From Oasisia sp. SBJ-2009 (Eukaryota; Annelida; Polychaeta; Sabellida; Siboglinidae): a stretch of DNA of 64,000 nucleotides. The position numbers and the translations under genes are program-made. Each line of letters begins with the position of its first letter. Position 1 is the stretch's first letter. Shown one piece after another: positions 1-12,896 of the stretch. The DNA is taken from the NCBI GenBank assembly GCA_964017155.1, contig OZ024857.1, forward strand, positions 36,979,141-37,043,140. Reading direction: 5' to 3'. Under the pieces are notes generated by a model. It was not told the DNA's origin. It did not search any database and saw nothing but the letters and a program-made list of their open reading frames with translations.

Positions 1-2586
1 ATAGAATGCCGCGCGCTGAATGGCCAAGCCAAGTTAACCCTTCACTGATGGCGGCGTCTAGACCATCGTGGATTTCGTTAGAATTTTTTACTTTAAAGTC
101 ACATTCTGAGTAAACCGCTGACGTTAAAAAATTGAGTATATGTGGAAATTGTTACTTTGTATAAACTCTATTAGGTGTATGACGCGAAACCGTTGCGTTT
201 TTTTGTCCTTTAAATCAGCATCATATCTAGTCAAAGCTGTCAAGCAAAATTGAACCTTCAATCCAAATAATTTATCAGTGACATTGTTTTAGACAGAAGT
301 TGACAATACGAATACAGAATCAACTACAATCATGTCACACATTCATGTGAAGATTTCAGTTGTGAAAAATCACTTGAAATTATTCGTAGCTAGGAATTAC
401 AAAAGTTACAAATTATTTTTTCTTAAGATTTTGCTAAGACTAGGTACAAATGATTACCATACAGGCCATCATCACAAGCCAGGGTTTTGTAGATACGCTG
501 CTACCCATGGCTGATCATTTCAGTAAAGCTGGGGACCTGGTTATGTCACATTAATTCATTATATCCAACATATGTTAACATACTTTGTAGATATGCCTTA
601 TAGTTACAACAGTTGCAGACTAAGAGACCTCAAAGATGAACTAAAACCACATCAAACAGTGCGTGGGCATGTAAAGACCAAGAATACATCACAGATCCAA
701 ATTACATATCAGCGCCCCCTAATAGTACGTTCCCCACTGACTCCGCCAATTGCTACTGCATCAGCCGAGGGAACAGCGCAAATACACCCCAGTTTCAAGA
801 TGGATACACGACTAGTGGGAATCCCAATATAATGACCCTTACATGTCCTAAACATTGTGTGTAACACAATCTGTGTGTGGCTGAAATCATGTGACCAGGG
901 ACCAACCACATTACTTGTGGGTAATTTCACTGGCTGACCTTAAGAGGCTATTTTGAACGGAATGTGCCAGGAGTAGAACTGGTACTGATGTAATAAGCCA
1001 CACCAACCCCTGGTTTGAGAGGATTATAAGCTACTGTCACACTCACAGTGGATGCTGTGTAGTTGTTAGGTTTTTGACAAAATTTATTTGTAGCTGTGAA
1101 CAAAAGAATTATGTTAAATTATATGCAATCTTGGTTTAATAGAAGCGAGTTTATAAAATCAACAAAATAAGTGATTTTGGTATTAGATTGAGTATGCTGT
1201 GAAAGCACGAACAGTTTAAATGTATCTAGAATCAAACTACATTTTCCACATCTCACAGAATTCTGACTTTGCACAGTACTTGAACAGTCTGTTCAGTGAT
1301 TTCATTAAAATACAAATAGGAATTGTTTTTATGGGTTTGCATTTTTTTAATTATTTTTTAAAGAGCAAAATTAAATTATGCTGCTGCAGAAAGTCTTAAG
1401 AGAGTGGTACACATGGAATGGGTGAAAGTAAATACCGTCGTAGAAAGTATGGGGGAAACTTTTGCACCAAAGAAGATCACACATCCACCTTTGAAGGGTA
1501 TACCTGATTTTGTGAGGTAAATAATTTAAATAAATTATTAACAATACCACAATATTGCATGTTGAAAAAATATAAAAATATTGAGACACAATCAATAATT
1601 GGAGATAGCCAAATAGAAAAACTAAACGGCTTCAGAAAGCACCTTTGTGAAACAGATGACCTATTTCTATATGTGACTGGTTTCAGTAAGCAACTGGAAT
1701 GGGGAAATACCACTCAAAGTTGACTTGATGCAACAAGTTTCAATGCGTTAAAGCAATAAAGAGATTTGGAGAATGAAGGAGAGATTGATAGGGCATAGAA
1801 AACAGACAATGGTGGATGAAGAGGAAAACAAAAAATAAGATGGAGAGTGAGAGAATGGGGAGAGAGAGAATGAGGAGAGAATGGGTGAGAGAAAGAATGG
1901 GGAAGGGAGAGAGAGGAGAGAGTGAGAAGAGTGACCTCAAAAGAGTATGAATGAACTGCTACTATTATGAGACATCTACAGAAGATCGGACCAGCCTGAG
2001 AGGTGTAATCAGGTCAACACTGACTGATTGGTGCAGCCCACACCCCTCTAGGGATTAAAGGGGAAGAAGACGAGAGTCCTTACAATACGTGAATATGCTG
2101 AGATGGTCACATAAAGCTATGATATTGATCGTCAATACGTGTCATGAAAAAAACAAATTGGTACAGTGGCACCACCAATCGCTTGCAACATTTACCAATA
2201 CACACTGACACTATTGTTGATATAAAGACTGGTGTGGTGAGTGTGTGTGAGCCGTCTTGTGAACCACTCCATATCAATTATGTGTGCAGACTGGTTTTGG
2301 AAGCCAGTTTGGATTGCAAAACATCACAATTGCTACACCACATATATTGCTGGGAGTAGGGGCTGGTTTGAAACTATACAAAACCCTAGATGTTTTCTGC
2401 CCTGGACATTCGGAACTTACAGAAGTCGAACGGAAAGCATGCTGTCACAAAATGTAAACGCACATGGACGAATTATGTTCTGATGCTGCCGATTCTGTTT
2501 CTGTGCGAGGATATATTCCCAGGTTGACATCCAACCTGGGTGACTTTCATGTGCCCCGTGTCCACGCCGCTGACCACTGCATTCTG
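1..2586. other. Intergenic/3' flank of PLPP gene A, no gene recognised
   Basis: I see no convincing coding exon. The open frames are short, lack homology that I recognise and have no plausible splice context. Positions about 1752-1935 are purine-rich (GAGA-type), which gives a pyrimidine-rich open frame on the minus strand. The right end probably holds the 3' untranslated region of the minus-strand PLPP gene A; no poly(A) signal was assigned. Confidence 0.5.
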
Positions 2587-3772
2587 TCAGTAGGAGGTCA
2601 GGGAAGACGACCCGCTGTCCTCTCTGTCCTTGATGGTCAGTGTCTGGACAGGCGACTTGGAGGACAGTCCCAACACACACTTCACCTGCAAAAAAACCAA
2701 TGTATTTGTCTCAGAATTATACAACATTTTTATAAATAATTTTTTACTAAATACAATATATTATTTTTAAATGTATGTAATATTACTGATATTAGTTAAA
2801 GATATATAAATGTAAAAATAGACAACCTGTTAAAAATCATACAATAAAAATGACAGTGATTTGTAGACTAATACGCCATCCTGAATCTTGGAGTAATCAC
2901 AGTAATGTAGTCAACTAGGTTTAACAACAGAATTCAACTAGTCTTGACAAGTCATGTTTCAGCTAGCTAGGAACAACCACATGAAGCCATGCATGCTATC
3001 AGCTAGACAATTGGCCACTCAATCATGTTTTCAGCTAACTAGGACAAGTCACATGAAGTCATATCTCCAGCCTGCTGGATCCGGGCCAATTGAAAACAAA
3101 CTGTATGCAGAAACAATGTGTCTTGAGCATTCAACTTGTCAAGAATATGTAAAATTATCACACATCTTTACATTTACAGGATATTAATTAATATGGTTTT
3201 ACCAACAGGTTTTCAGTCAAAATTGGTCTACTTAGAAGTAAAACTTCAGGGCCCAGTTTCATAAGGCCGTGTAACTTTACGCGCAATTACACGGTCTACT
3301 GGTCGCAGCTAACAACAAATAGCGAATGCAGCTTATGGCCGGTTTCATGAGACCAATTTAGCATTTGCGCAGCTAAATCAACATAGTATTGACCTAGTTA
3401 GGTCGCGGTGGGGAATTCCTGTATTTGTACTGGAATATCCTCTGACCTTATGCCACACGCCCCTGTGATTCGTGAAGTTATGGACATGAACACCTACCAT
3501 GAGTACGGCCACAAGGCCGCCAAGTAGAGCACCTGCTATCACGTCTGTCCAGTGGTGTTTGTAGTCGGAGACCCTCGACAGACACGTGCACAGTGCGAGC
3601 CACAGTGCTGCCACCTGGAGAGCAGCCTTCATGAGATGGAGCCTTCGTGGCTGCATTCTCACTTGGATGTACATCTGCATTGAATAAACGTGTTCCGTCA
3701 TTGTCAGCAAAATTATATTCCTTTGCAGTCTGGTATTAATTTGTTATTGAAGACATGCCACATTTTCTTGGT

Positions 3773-3822
<50 letters not shown>

Positions 3823-6800
3823 ATATCGGTTGTTTCTACTTGTGTTCTTGATAAGGTAACAGCTTTCTTTATTTAAACTTTGCACCACCATGTATTAAAT
3901 CAGGATATAAAATACACAAAACAAATCTGTTATATTCTGTCAGAAATTTATCAAGCACCTTCTGTTTCTGTTTGTTATTCGACTGCCACTAGTTTGTCAC
4001 TAACATTTGATGAATAGAAAATGTTTGAATTGAAGTGAAAAACATCAAATGTGTGTTAATATTTTTAGACAAGGTCTTAGGTAATTTGATGCATTCTTGG
4101 TTCCATTATACTGGTAGCCTCACAACTTCTCTATTACAAAATACAATGTAAACATGCATGTTGTACTATTTAATGTCATCTATTTTAGCTTAGAAATCAA
4201 TAGCAAATAAAAACATGTTCAAAATAAAAAATAAACCTGGTAGCCTTCCCAAAACATATTTCATTGTTTCAACTATGAGATTATATGAGTGCCTAATATG
4301 AAATTGTCAAAATTGTTGTCATATTTTCTACCCACCACAAGAAACACCATGCAGTATGTCGCGAGTGAAGCATGGCCTGATGGGAAGGACAACCTGGAAA
4401 TAAACACAAAGGATGATGTGATAATTCATGAGAAGGAAAAACGAAAGACAATTATGACACAACAAGCGGAAGATTGATGGTAAAGAGAAGCATGATGGGA
4501 GGAATTCTCAGAAAAATTTAACACCCCATGCAGTAGGCTGATATCAAAGCGAAGCATGATGGGAAATAAACCATAGAGATGAAAATGTTATGTAAATGCC
4601 ATGCAATAGGTTCACACCAGTAATATAATAAAAAAAGAACTGATGACATCACATTAGCAGGACAAGAAATTGTTTTGCTTATCCTATGATAAAATACACA
4701 GAATTTTTGTCAAATATAGTGTAAAGAAATTGACGAATACACGTGTAATTCTATTAAATTCAGTGAAGTAAAGAGTGTACAATACAAATGACTCATTTGG
4801 ACTCACCTCATATCTAAAGCTTTGTAGCTATATGGGCCTGTGCAGACATCTTCGGTGACATACCGTGGTTGGCCCCGTTCATCTACACAACTAAATGCTG
4901 TGTAGTTTGGCCGACAGATATCAAGGAAGTGTGGCCGTAATCGTCCAGTCATGAACTTTGTGATGTTAGTTGTGCCCTGTTGAATTGCAGTGCCAAACAG
5001 GAAGACCAGAAATACTTCGTAGAACTGAACCATTTCTTGCGTAAACAGAAAACTGCCCCGTTGGTATCCATACGTTTCATTCAGGTTGGTCCTTTCTCGA
5101 TGGGCAGCTAATCGCTCTAATATTGCAATCTGGAACATAGTTACAGGTCAGTGAAACATTAACTTTTTAATGGTTTAGTGTATACAGGACAGTGAAACTA
5201 AGACATAATTGTATCATTTAAATACCCACATTTAATTTACTCTGAAAAAGGCTATGTAGCGTGCATTGTTCAAAAAGGACATTTTGTTTTTGAATTTAGT
5301 TCCGAACACTTTTATCCCACTGTGCTATGTGTCTTCTACGATTGTACCATGCAACATTTATTTCAGAACATTCTACATTAATATGAATAAACGTAAACAT
5401 TTACCTCAATTTCATAATTATGTTTATTGTGGGCTTAATTTTATTAGTTAATATGACTAAAATATTGTATGGATATTATATAAAATATAAATTATAATGT
5501 ATGTAATAAAGGTAATCCACAAATAAATGAGATATATAAAACTGTCATATGTACAGCATAGATTAATCCAAGATAAATTATTTATTTAACAAAATATAAC
5601 AACTTGAAATAGAAATATAGCAAATAATAATTACCAATCTATATCATGTACACATCATCCATCAATATAATCATGCATGGATATACATATTTGTATATGA
5701 ACATTATGTAAATAAAACACGTTATCAGTGACACAATGTCCAACTCACCACAACCAGGTTCAAGCCTGTGCCGACACAAATAACTACTATAGTTGGCACA
5801 GTCGAGTCTCTGTATGGTTTACTGAGACTCTCATCATTGCAGTAGAATCCTTGCTTGAACGGTCGTACACCAAGGTCCAACTCCAGGACGGAAACCAACA
5901 GGAAAACTATGCAAGAAAAACACCAACAAATACTACAAAATGTAACACTAACAATATTGGTAAACTATTACACCCATTAAACTTGGGAGAGATTTAATAT
6001 ACATCTTAGTCAGATCTGATCTTAGTCACCTAGCCGTTTCTGTCAAAGTCGTGTTTTACATAACTTTCTTGTTTTATAAATTATTAAATTTAACTTATTT
6101 CACTCATAAATTAAAAAAAAATAACAAAACAAACTGCTGTGGATTAACTGGCTACCATCAAGAATTGCTGGCATAGCTTCATAACATGAAACAATAATTG
6201 TGAATGCAAATAAGAATTTCCCCCCCCCCCCCCCCCCACTTCCTGTAGTATATATACCCTCAAATCAATGGTTTCATGCAAAAGTAATTATTGTATAAAA
6301 CATAGTGGGAAAAGGCAAAGAAGAAGATATTTTTAGTGCCCAATTCTTTAAATTATAACATTATATGCATAATAATAGTCTACAATTTATTATAAAGCTA
6401 GTGCATGTTCTGCATAATAAGGCAGCCAATTAACATAGCCCTGGCCATTATGATTGATGAATATACAGTAATAGTAATAATTAACTAATATACTATAAAA
6501 TTGTGTAATCTAAAATCCTGGTGGCCATATATGTTATTAAAACTGTATTACCCATAGTATATGGTTATTGTACATAGACGTACATAGCTAAATATTGTAT
6601 GTTAGCTTGTCAGGAGATTTAACCTATATTTGATCAGAGTGCATGTATTGCAGGGCTCACAGGCAACTTGCTAATTAACAGCAATTAGGAGTTGAACATC
6701 CAATTACATATTACATTACATTAATTGCTATTGTGGCATCTCCAAAACCATGCATGTCCAGCTGATTTAAATGTTTCAGGTATCTGGTGAATTGGCTTAA

Positions 6801-7791
6801 TTAGTCTTCATTAGTTTTATTACAAAAACTACGTACATCATTGTCATGGCACTGGAACGTGAGTTATGGCACCATGCCCAATTTACTGCTTCAAGCCACT
6901 GACTTCAGTCTTCATTCAGGTTCTATTTGGTCAAACATTCAGCTAGCAACGTTCTATTAATTCACTAGTCAATATGGTATCGTCACGATAATCGTGTTTA
7001 CAATGATTGCATATGAGATCCTATTCAACAGTCAGCCTTTTTCAGAACATTATTGCCAAGCCGACCAATACACTTATATAAACAACTACGTGCATTCAAA
7101 ATTGTGCAACGGTCCGGAACGACCGGCTCCACACTACCGTATTCAGCCTTCAGGTGTATAATTCTACTTCCTATTTGAGGGCGTGGCTGCACACGTTAAA
7201 GAATTCAAGGAAACCAGACTTATAGTGTTATAGATGCTAACATATCTCAGACTCAGCCACATTTGCAATCAGTCAGACGTCGGCGTCGCTACGGCTACGC
7301 ACTGGCCAGCGCCGAAGTGAATTGGTCATTCGGTACATTCATTAGTGACATCACCAGTCACCAGATCAACTGAGGTTAACTATGTACCGCCCCCAGCGCA
7401 GACAGAAAAATTGACTTTCATGCTCAAAGTCAGACGTTAATTACTCAAATTGTATCAGTCGACACCCGACTGAACGGAGCATTGTCTTAACACTACAATA
7501 TCAAAGAATACCAAGGACATAAAACAGATACGTAGCCATAATTACATCACAAATTCAAAGCTGACAGACAAATGTCAAATACATACATACATAGCATAGT
7601 AACGAACTACAATTGGTCACATTTGTAGTGGCAAATTTGACCATAAAGAGACGAAATGCTGAACATTTAAAATCACCACCTGAACGAGTCGTTACTTATT
7701 AAAACGTGTTACCGTAACACAAGTTCTCACCTAGTCCAATGAGCAAAGTATTCAGTAAAATTCGCAGGAACATCGTCTGTTTACAAGCCAT
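2587..7791 (-). CDS. PLPP: Phospholipid phosphatase (LPP/PAP2 family), gene A, complete six-exon model
   Basis: Exons, minus strand: 7731-7791, 5749-5906, 4807-5129, 4336-4393, 3498-3674, 2587-2685. All junctions are GT-AG and phases agree, giving 876 bp (291 aa plus stop). The start is the ATG of MACKQTMFLRILL, beginning a hydrophobic segment. The three PAP2 catalytic motifs are present: KFMTGRLRP (K131 to P139), PSGH (185-188) and SRVSDYKHHWTD (S233 to D244, nucleophile His240). An NYT sequon lies in the loop between motifs 1 and 2, as in vertebrate LPPs. The family dephosphorylates phosphatidate, lysophosphatidate, sphingosine-1-phosphate and related lipids on the outer or luminal membrane face, with six transmembrane segments. 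The C-terminal exon encodes VKCVLGLSSKSPVQ and ends LTSY. Exon 2 is 6 bp longer than in copies B and C. Substrate preference cannot be read from sequence. Confidence 0.9.
3777..3818. repeat. (TA)n microsatellite
   Basis: Uninterrupted TA dinucleotides in the intron between exons 4 and 5 of PLPP gene A. Confidence 0.95.
6220..6237. repeat. Poly-C tract
   Basis: Eighteen consecutive C residues in intron 1 of PLPP gene A; a likely site of length error or polymorphism. Confidence 0.9.
6283..6755. repeat. Left copy of an inverted repeat pair flanking PLPP-A exon 1
   Basis: This stretch matches the reverse complement of about 9042-9490. Shared landmarks include the word CTGGCCATTATGATTGATGA here and its diverged mirror near 9310-9330, and the GTTGAACATCCAATTAC region mirrored near 9085-9100. 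Exon 1 of PLPP-A and its upstream region lie between the copies. Origin (old element or local inverted duplication) is undetermined. Confidence 0.8.
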
Positions 7792-8122
7792 TCCCACGTG
7801 TTGGTTACCGCCCGGTGTCTGCAGCATACCACGCCCAAATTTCGCCCCCTTGCGGATAGAACATCCAAACTGTTCGCTATATGAGGATCCGATAGATGGC
7901 ACAACATGTCGTTCTTGATGCGTGGGCATCCGAGTCAATCGATACGACCATAATAATCGTCATTAGGCCAAATAAAATAATAATTTCTCATTAGCACTTT
8001 ACAGAGTAAATTTACTCTGTAGTGCTAATGAGAGACTACACATTATGAAGGTGCGGCTTTTATTTTTTTAATGCTGTGGAAAAGTTAGTGCCTTTCAACT
8101 GGGCTATTCTCAACCATTAACA

Positions 8123-8127
<5 letters not shown>
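7792..8127 (-). promoter_or_regulatory. Upstream/promoter region of PLPP-A, duplicated at 22.74-23.39 kb
   Basis: The sequence immediately upstream of the PLPP-A start codon is strongly similar, in the same orientation, to about 22740-23035 plus 23371-23390. The conserved stretch includes TGCAGCATACCACGCCCAAA, the GCCCCCTTGCGGATAGAACA word and CGATAGATGGCACAACATGT. Position and conservation suggest a 5' UTR and core promoter. No TATA box or start site was assigned. Confidence 0.5.
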
Positions 8128-8349
<222 letters not shown>

Positions 8350-9041
8350 CCCAGGGGTATATCAATTTCGTTTTGAACCCTCATTCCGTGGATAATATTG
8401 TTTTATTTTTTTATTGGACTCGGGACATGTAATGATATAAAAAATTAATTTCACCGATTTGTTTTCTCCGAGGTTGTATATCCTGTCTCTCCTGGTGGAG
8501 GGGATGACCTATGGTACTTCTAGGATTATATGTTTATATACAAATGTGTGGGTGGCTGAGTGCAACATACTTGAGTATTTCCGAGTTGTCATGCCTATTT
8601 AGTTGCACGTTGCAGTAACTGGTTTACACCTTTTTGTTTTTTATATGTGACCTACACACTTGTTTGATTTCAGTTGATGTTACAAATAACATGGGCAATT
8701 AACATACACATTTCCTAATGTTTTATGTAATACATTTATTATTAATTTTGTTGCTTTTCAACTTGTACAGAATCTTTCGTTATTACACAATGACGTGATG
8801 TTTTCTATTACAGCGTTATTTGTAATTAACTTGTTTTATGTGTGTTTTAGATAAATGTACATTATTGTTACCATGTTGTTGTACACGTTTCCTGATGGAA
8901 AAACTGTTGTTTTGCAGATGGATATAATGTTTGTCATAACTAACCAAGTATGGCAGTGAATTTTAATATTGTTTATTTGTTGTAATTAGTGTAAGCATGT
9001 TTATATTTGACAGCTACGAAGTATATAAATATAACATTTAA

Positions 9042-9490
9042 GTCATGGTCTTGGAGATGTCACCATAGCAATTAATTAATCCATGTAATTGGGTGTTCAA
9101 CTCCTAATTGCTATCAATTAGCAGGTTGCCTGTGAGCCCTGCAATATATGCACTCAGACTAAATATAGGTTAAATAATTTAACAAGCTAACGTACAATAT
9201 TTAGCTATGTATGTCTATGTACTATAACCATATACTATCGGTAATACAGTTTTAATAACATGGCCACCAGAATGTTATAGTACACAGTTTTATAGTATAT
9301 TAATCAATCATAAATATAATGGCCAGGGCTATGTTAATTGCATGGCTGCCTTATTATGCAGAACGTGTACTAGCTTTATAATAAATTATAGATTATTATT
9401 ATGCATATAGAATGTTATTGTCTAAAGAATTTGGCACTAAAATATTCTGCTTCGCTTTTCCCACTACAGTTGTATACAATAATTACATAT
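9042..9490. repeat. Right copy of the inverted repeat pair flanking PLPP-A exon 1
   Basis: Reverse complement of about 6283-6755, diverged by substitutions and small indels. See the left copy. Confidence 0.8.
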
Positions 9491-10122
9491 GCATATAACA
9501 GCAGCAAATATGCAATGTTGGTCTGTCGTTTTGATTCCTATATATATAGTTGTATCGATACATTGTATTAAAACAATTAATTGTTTTATACACCGCTTCT
9601 GTAGAATTGTTTTGTGGAATATATGCAATTCAGTTCTGTTTAATGCGATTCGGCGCAGTTTTTCCATGTCAGCCCTGGTCTTTAGACGCATGCCGTTCTG
9701 CTGTAAGTGGGTGTCAAGCGTCGTGGGGAGGCTGGTTATGGGTCAGCCGCGATGTTCTTGAAGTCCATCCGTTTCGAAATAGTCTGATATTGCCAGCGCT
9801 TTCTCGTCCAAACGTAGGACGTTAGTATATATAGTACACGATTATAATGATGTAATTATTTGCAGCTAAAACTAGTTTTGTGATGTTGAGTGCATGGTTC
9901 TAGAAGGTACGTTGTATATCTTATCTCTCATAATGGAGCAGTCTGTATGCTGTCTTTAGAAGAGATATATCTGTGTGATCTTTCCAGTTGTGGCATTAAT
10001 TATTAATTAGTATCATATGTGTTTTATGCCAGAGCATTTGATATACCTGGTAAGTAACATGACGTTTCTCATTAACATATAATATTCATTACAACTTAGC
10101 ATATGTAACTAATACCTGTTTG

Positions 10123-10814
10123 CATGGGCGTCAGCAGAAAAAAATGCAGGGGGGCAATGTTATCCTGAATCAGAGGCTTAGCCAGCGAGCCGTGCTTTTG
10201 CACGGCCAGTTTAACCATGTACGGCCTAGAGTTGCTGCAGGAACCACAGTGTTCATATGTCTGAAGATCATTGCGAAGTACTCAGCGATGTTGGAGCCAG
10301 TGACCCAACAGCTACAGGCAGTCGACATGGACATGATGGGAGTACGATATCACATCGACCTGTTGATGAAGGCTTTCCGAGCTCACCGGGATGGTGCAGA
10401 TCGTGTGTTCTCAGAAGATATCATCCCTGAGGTGAAAACCTTGGCAAAACTTGGCATAGACTTGGCTATGCCTCGGCGATGCGCACGCCAGGTCCACCGG
10501 CCGAATGTGGGAGGGTCCATTGAGGAGTACTATCGCCGCACCATCTATGCCCGGTACATGGATTCCTTGATCCAGTCTCTGCATGCTAAGTGTCCACCGC
10601 GACAAAGTGAACAGCCAGAAGACCGAGCTAATGAACAGGGTTATTGGCAATTTCGGAAGAGATCCCGACGGCTCCAATTCCTGTTCCAAGTGTAATAACT
10701 TGCTCTAACTGAATGAACTGTTGAGAAATGTTTGTTATTTGATTCATTTTGTATTTTCCATGTAATTTTTTCAAATTGTTGATTTTTCCTTGCCCCTCTC
10801 TGCGGACGCGCATG
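10123..10814 (+). mobile_element. hAT-family element, 692 bp, with 8-bp target duplication
   Basis: The ends are short terminal inverted repeats, CATGGGCGTCAGCAGA on the left and CATGCGCGTCCGCAGA read from the right. The 8-bp direct repeat CCTGTTTG flanks it at 10115-10122 and 10815-10822. The paralogous B-C block near 24.9 kb lacks it. An open frame covering much of the element encodes a transposase-like segment with LEPVTQQLQAVDMDM, IPEVKTLAKLGIDLAMPRRC and VGGSIEEYYRRTIYARYMDS. This is the region seen in hAT-derived ZMYM/THAP-type proteins, upstream of the hAT dimerisation domain. The catalytic N-terminal half is missing, so it is non-autonomous. Confidence 0.8.
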
Positions 10815-10944
10815 CCTGTTTGGACAATCTTGTTAGTGTATTATTTTACTGAAAGCATTGTAAAAAAGCTATGCTACTTTGAAATGGGTTGGTTCTAAGT
10901 TTGGCTTCAGGTGTCAAATGTCAAACATATATGCTAATTGCCAC

Positions 10945-11562
10945 TCTACAAAACAATGGTTAGATCCCACCTAGATTACGCCATAGCAGTATGGCACCCA
11001 TATAAGCAAAGACACAACATTGCCTTAGAAACCATTAAGAGAAGACCCACTAAAATGATCAGGTATGAGGGACCTAACATTATTTAGAAAGACTAAAATT
11101 ACTTAAAATACCTACATTAGCATATTGAAGATTAAGAGGAGATATGATAGAAGTCTACACAATAATACACAACATTTACGACCACGAATCTGTACCAAAC
11201 CTTTTGAGAAACAATGATATGTCACAAAGAACAGGAAACAGGGGACTCTCTAAAATTATTCACAAAAACAGCCAAACTAAACCTAACGAAATGTATTTCC
11301 AATTCGAGTTACCGAACCATGGAATAGTCTCCTGATACAGTGTTAACAGCTAAATCCCTAGAATCATTTAAAACCCGACTAGACAAATTTTGGTATACCC
11401 AAGATATTGTGCATGACTTTGAAGCACCGTTAAGAATAACTAATAATAGAACTGGAACACGCAATTTCATATTACCAGATTACGAAAACGAAGCGCTGAT
11501 CACAGATGAACACAGGATCCTACAATCAGAACAACCCTAAGGTATCCCAAGGTAAGGTAATA
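10945..11562 (+). mobile_element. 5'-truncated LINE fragment (C-terminal end of a non-LTR reverse transcriptase ORF)
   Basis: Conceptual translation, with frameshifts, shows the post-RT region common in non-LTR pol proteins: VRSHLDYAIAVWHPYKQ, then IKRRPTKMIRYEG, RGDMIEVYTIIHNIYDHES, and LTAKSLESFKTRLDKFWYTQ. The 3' end carries GGTATCCCAAGGTAAGG. The paralogous block at about 25.05 kb lacks the insert, which fixes its approximate limits. It is clearly dead. Confidence 0.75.
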
Positions 11563-12284
11563 CAATGAGCTACACAACGTGTAAACAATTTTGTTACACA
11601 TTTTATACTGTAATAGTAATTTACTTTCAGGTTGTTCACAGTGTTACCAAGGTAATTCACAAAATTCAGAAATCTGTCGACAGAATACATTTAGCAAATT
11701 ATATGCCAAATATAATTGAAGGTAGCATAATTGATGCCAGATGATTTAGCTTCAGTGTGGTTGCAACATTACTATATTTAGGAACACCGCAGTTGTTCTG
11801 AATATCAACATTTTGATATTCGAACTGCAAACACTGTCTTGGCCTTATTCAATGACGCTTTTTATTAGTCTTAATAATATTAATAAATGTATATAGAGGA
11901 ATAGACAATTTCTCTTTAAGGCTTGTTTACATGAATAATTAACTGCCCAATTGGCCAGTATTGTCTTTAAAATATTACATTAATTCATATAACAAGAAGA
12001 GGGAAAGACAACTTCTCTTTAAGTTTAGGCTGGTTTACATGAACAATTAACTGCCCAGATGGCCAGTATTGTTGCATGATATCACGCTGTAATCAATCAT
12101 GAAAATATCTTCGCAATGCTAAATAATGAGGCCAAATTGTTGCTGCAACTGTGTAGAATGAATATGAACAGCTCCCACTTTGGGATGTTTGCCAGTCAGA
12201 GTTTTGAAGCAGCAACCAATCAACATCAGAATGTTTATGCATACTTATGCAGGCTCTTATCAGTGCTCGAATCAGCTGAGGGGG

Positions 12285-12476
12285 CCGCAGATTGATGATT
12301 ATCATCCCTGTCTTATTGTACAACCTCGGAATGTGTCACATTGGTTGACAATGTGGATAACTCATGGATGATGTGGGTGTCCGCAGATGGATGATCATCA
12401 TCCTTGTACTGTTGTACAACCTCGGAATGTGTCACTTTCGTTGACAGCATGGATAACTCATGGATGATGTGCGTTG
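12285..12476. repeat. 96-bp tandem duplication (two units)
   Basis: Two units, both beginning CCGCAGAT at 12285 and 12381, contain the shared word TGTACAACCTCGGAATGTGT. The paralogous block at 26180-26275 has a single unit, so the duplication occurred in this copy. Confidence 0.8.
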
Positions 12477-12896
12477 AAAGATCAAATGCCAAGGGTGAGG
12501 ACAACTTCAACATATACTTTATCTACAACACAACATATTGCCCTAGGTAGTTTGAGGAAGTCTTCTATCAATGTACTGCCATTGACCCTTTTAGGTAGTA
12601 TCAGTAGTAGCAAATGCTATATGTCATGATGTAACAATGCCACATGGTAAACCGTTATTTAAAAAAATGCAAATACTCTTGAGGGATTCAGTAACACATA
12701 CTTTTAATTGCAAAAGTATATAAATACATTGGAAAGTATTTCAAATACTTTTTCAAATCCCTTTCATTTTCAGGATATATCACTACATTAGATACGATAA
12801 AAGCAAGTCATATATAGCGACATATAGGTTACAGGTATAATTTATTCATACGATGACAGGCCGACCAGTGCTAGGGGGTATTGTTATTGCTAACTA

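Noticed and set aside
2417..2680. 87-codon minus-strand frame
   Set aside because: It is a shifted frame over the last exon of PLPP-A; the spliced frame ends at 2587.
3240..3380. GGGCCCAGTTTCATAAGGC and GGCCGGTTTCATGAGACC as ends of a small MITE
   Set aside because: The sequence style is suggestive, but no flanking duplication or second copy was found in the window.
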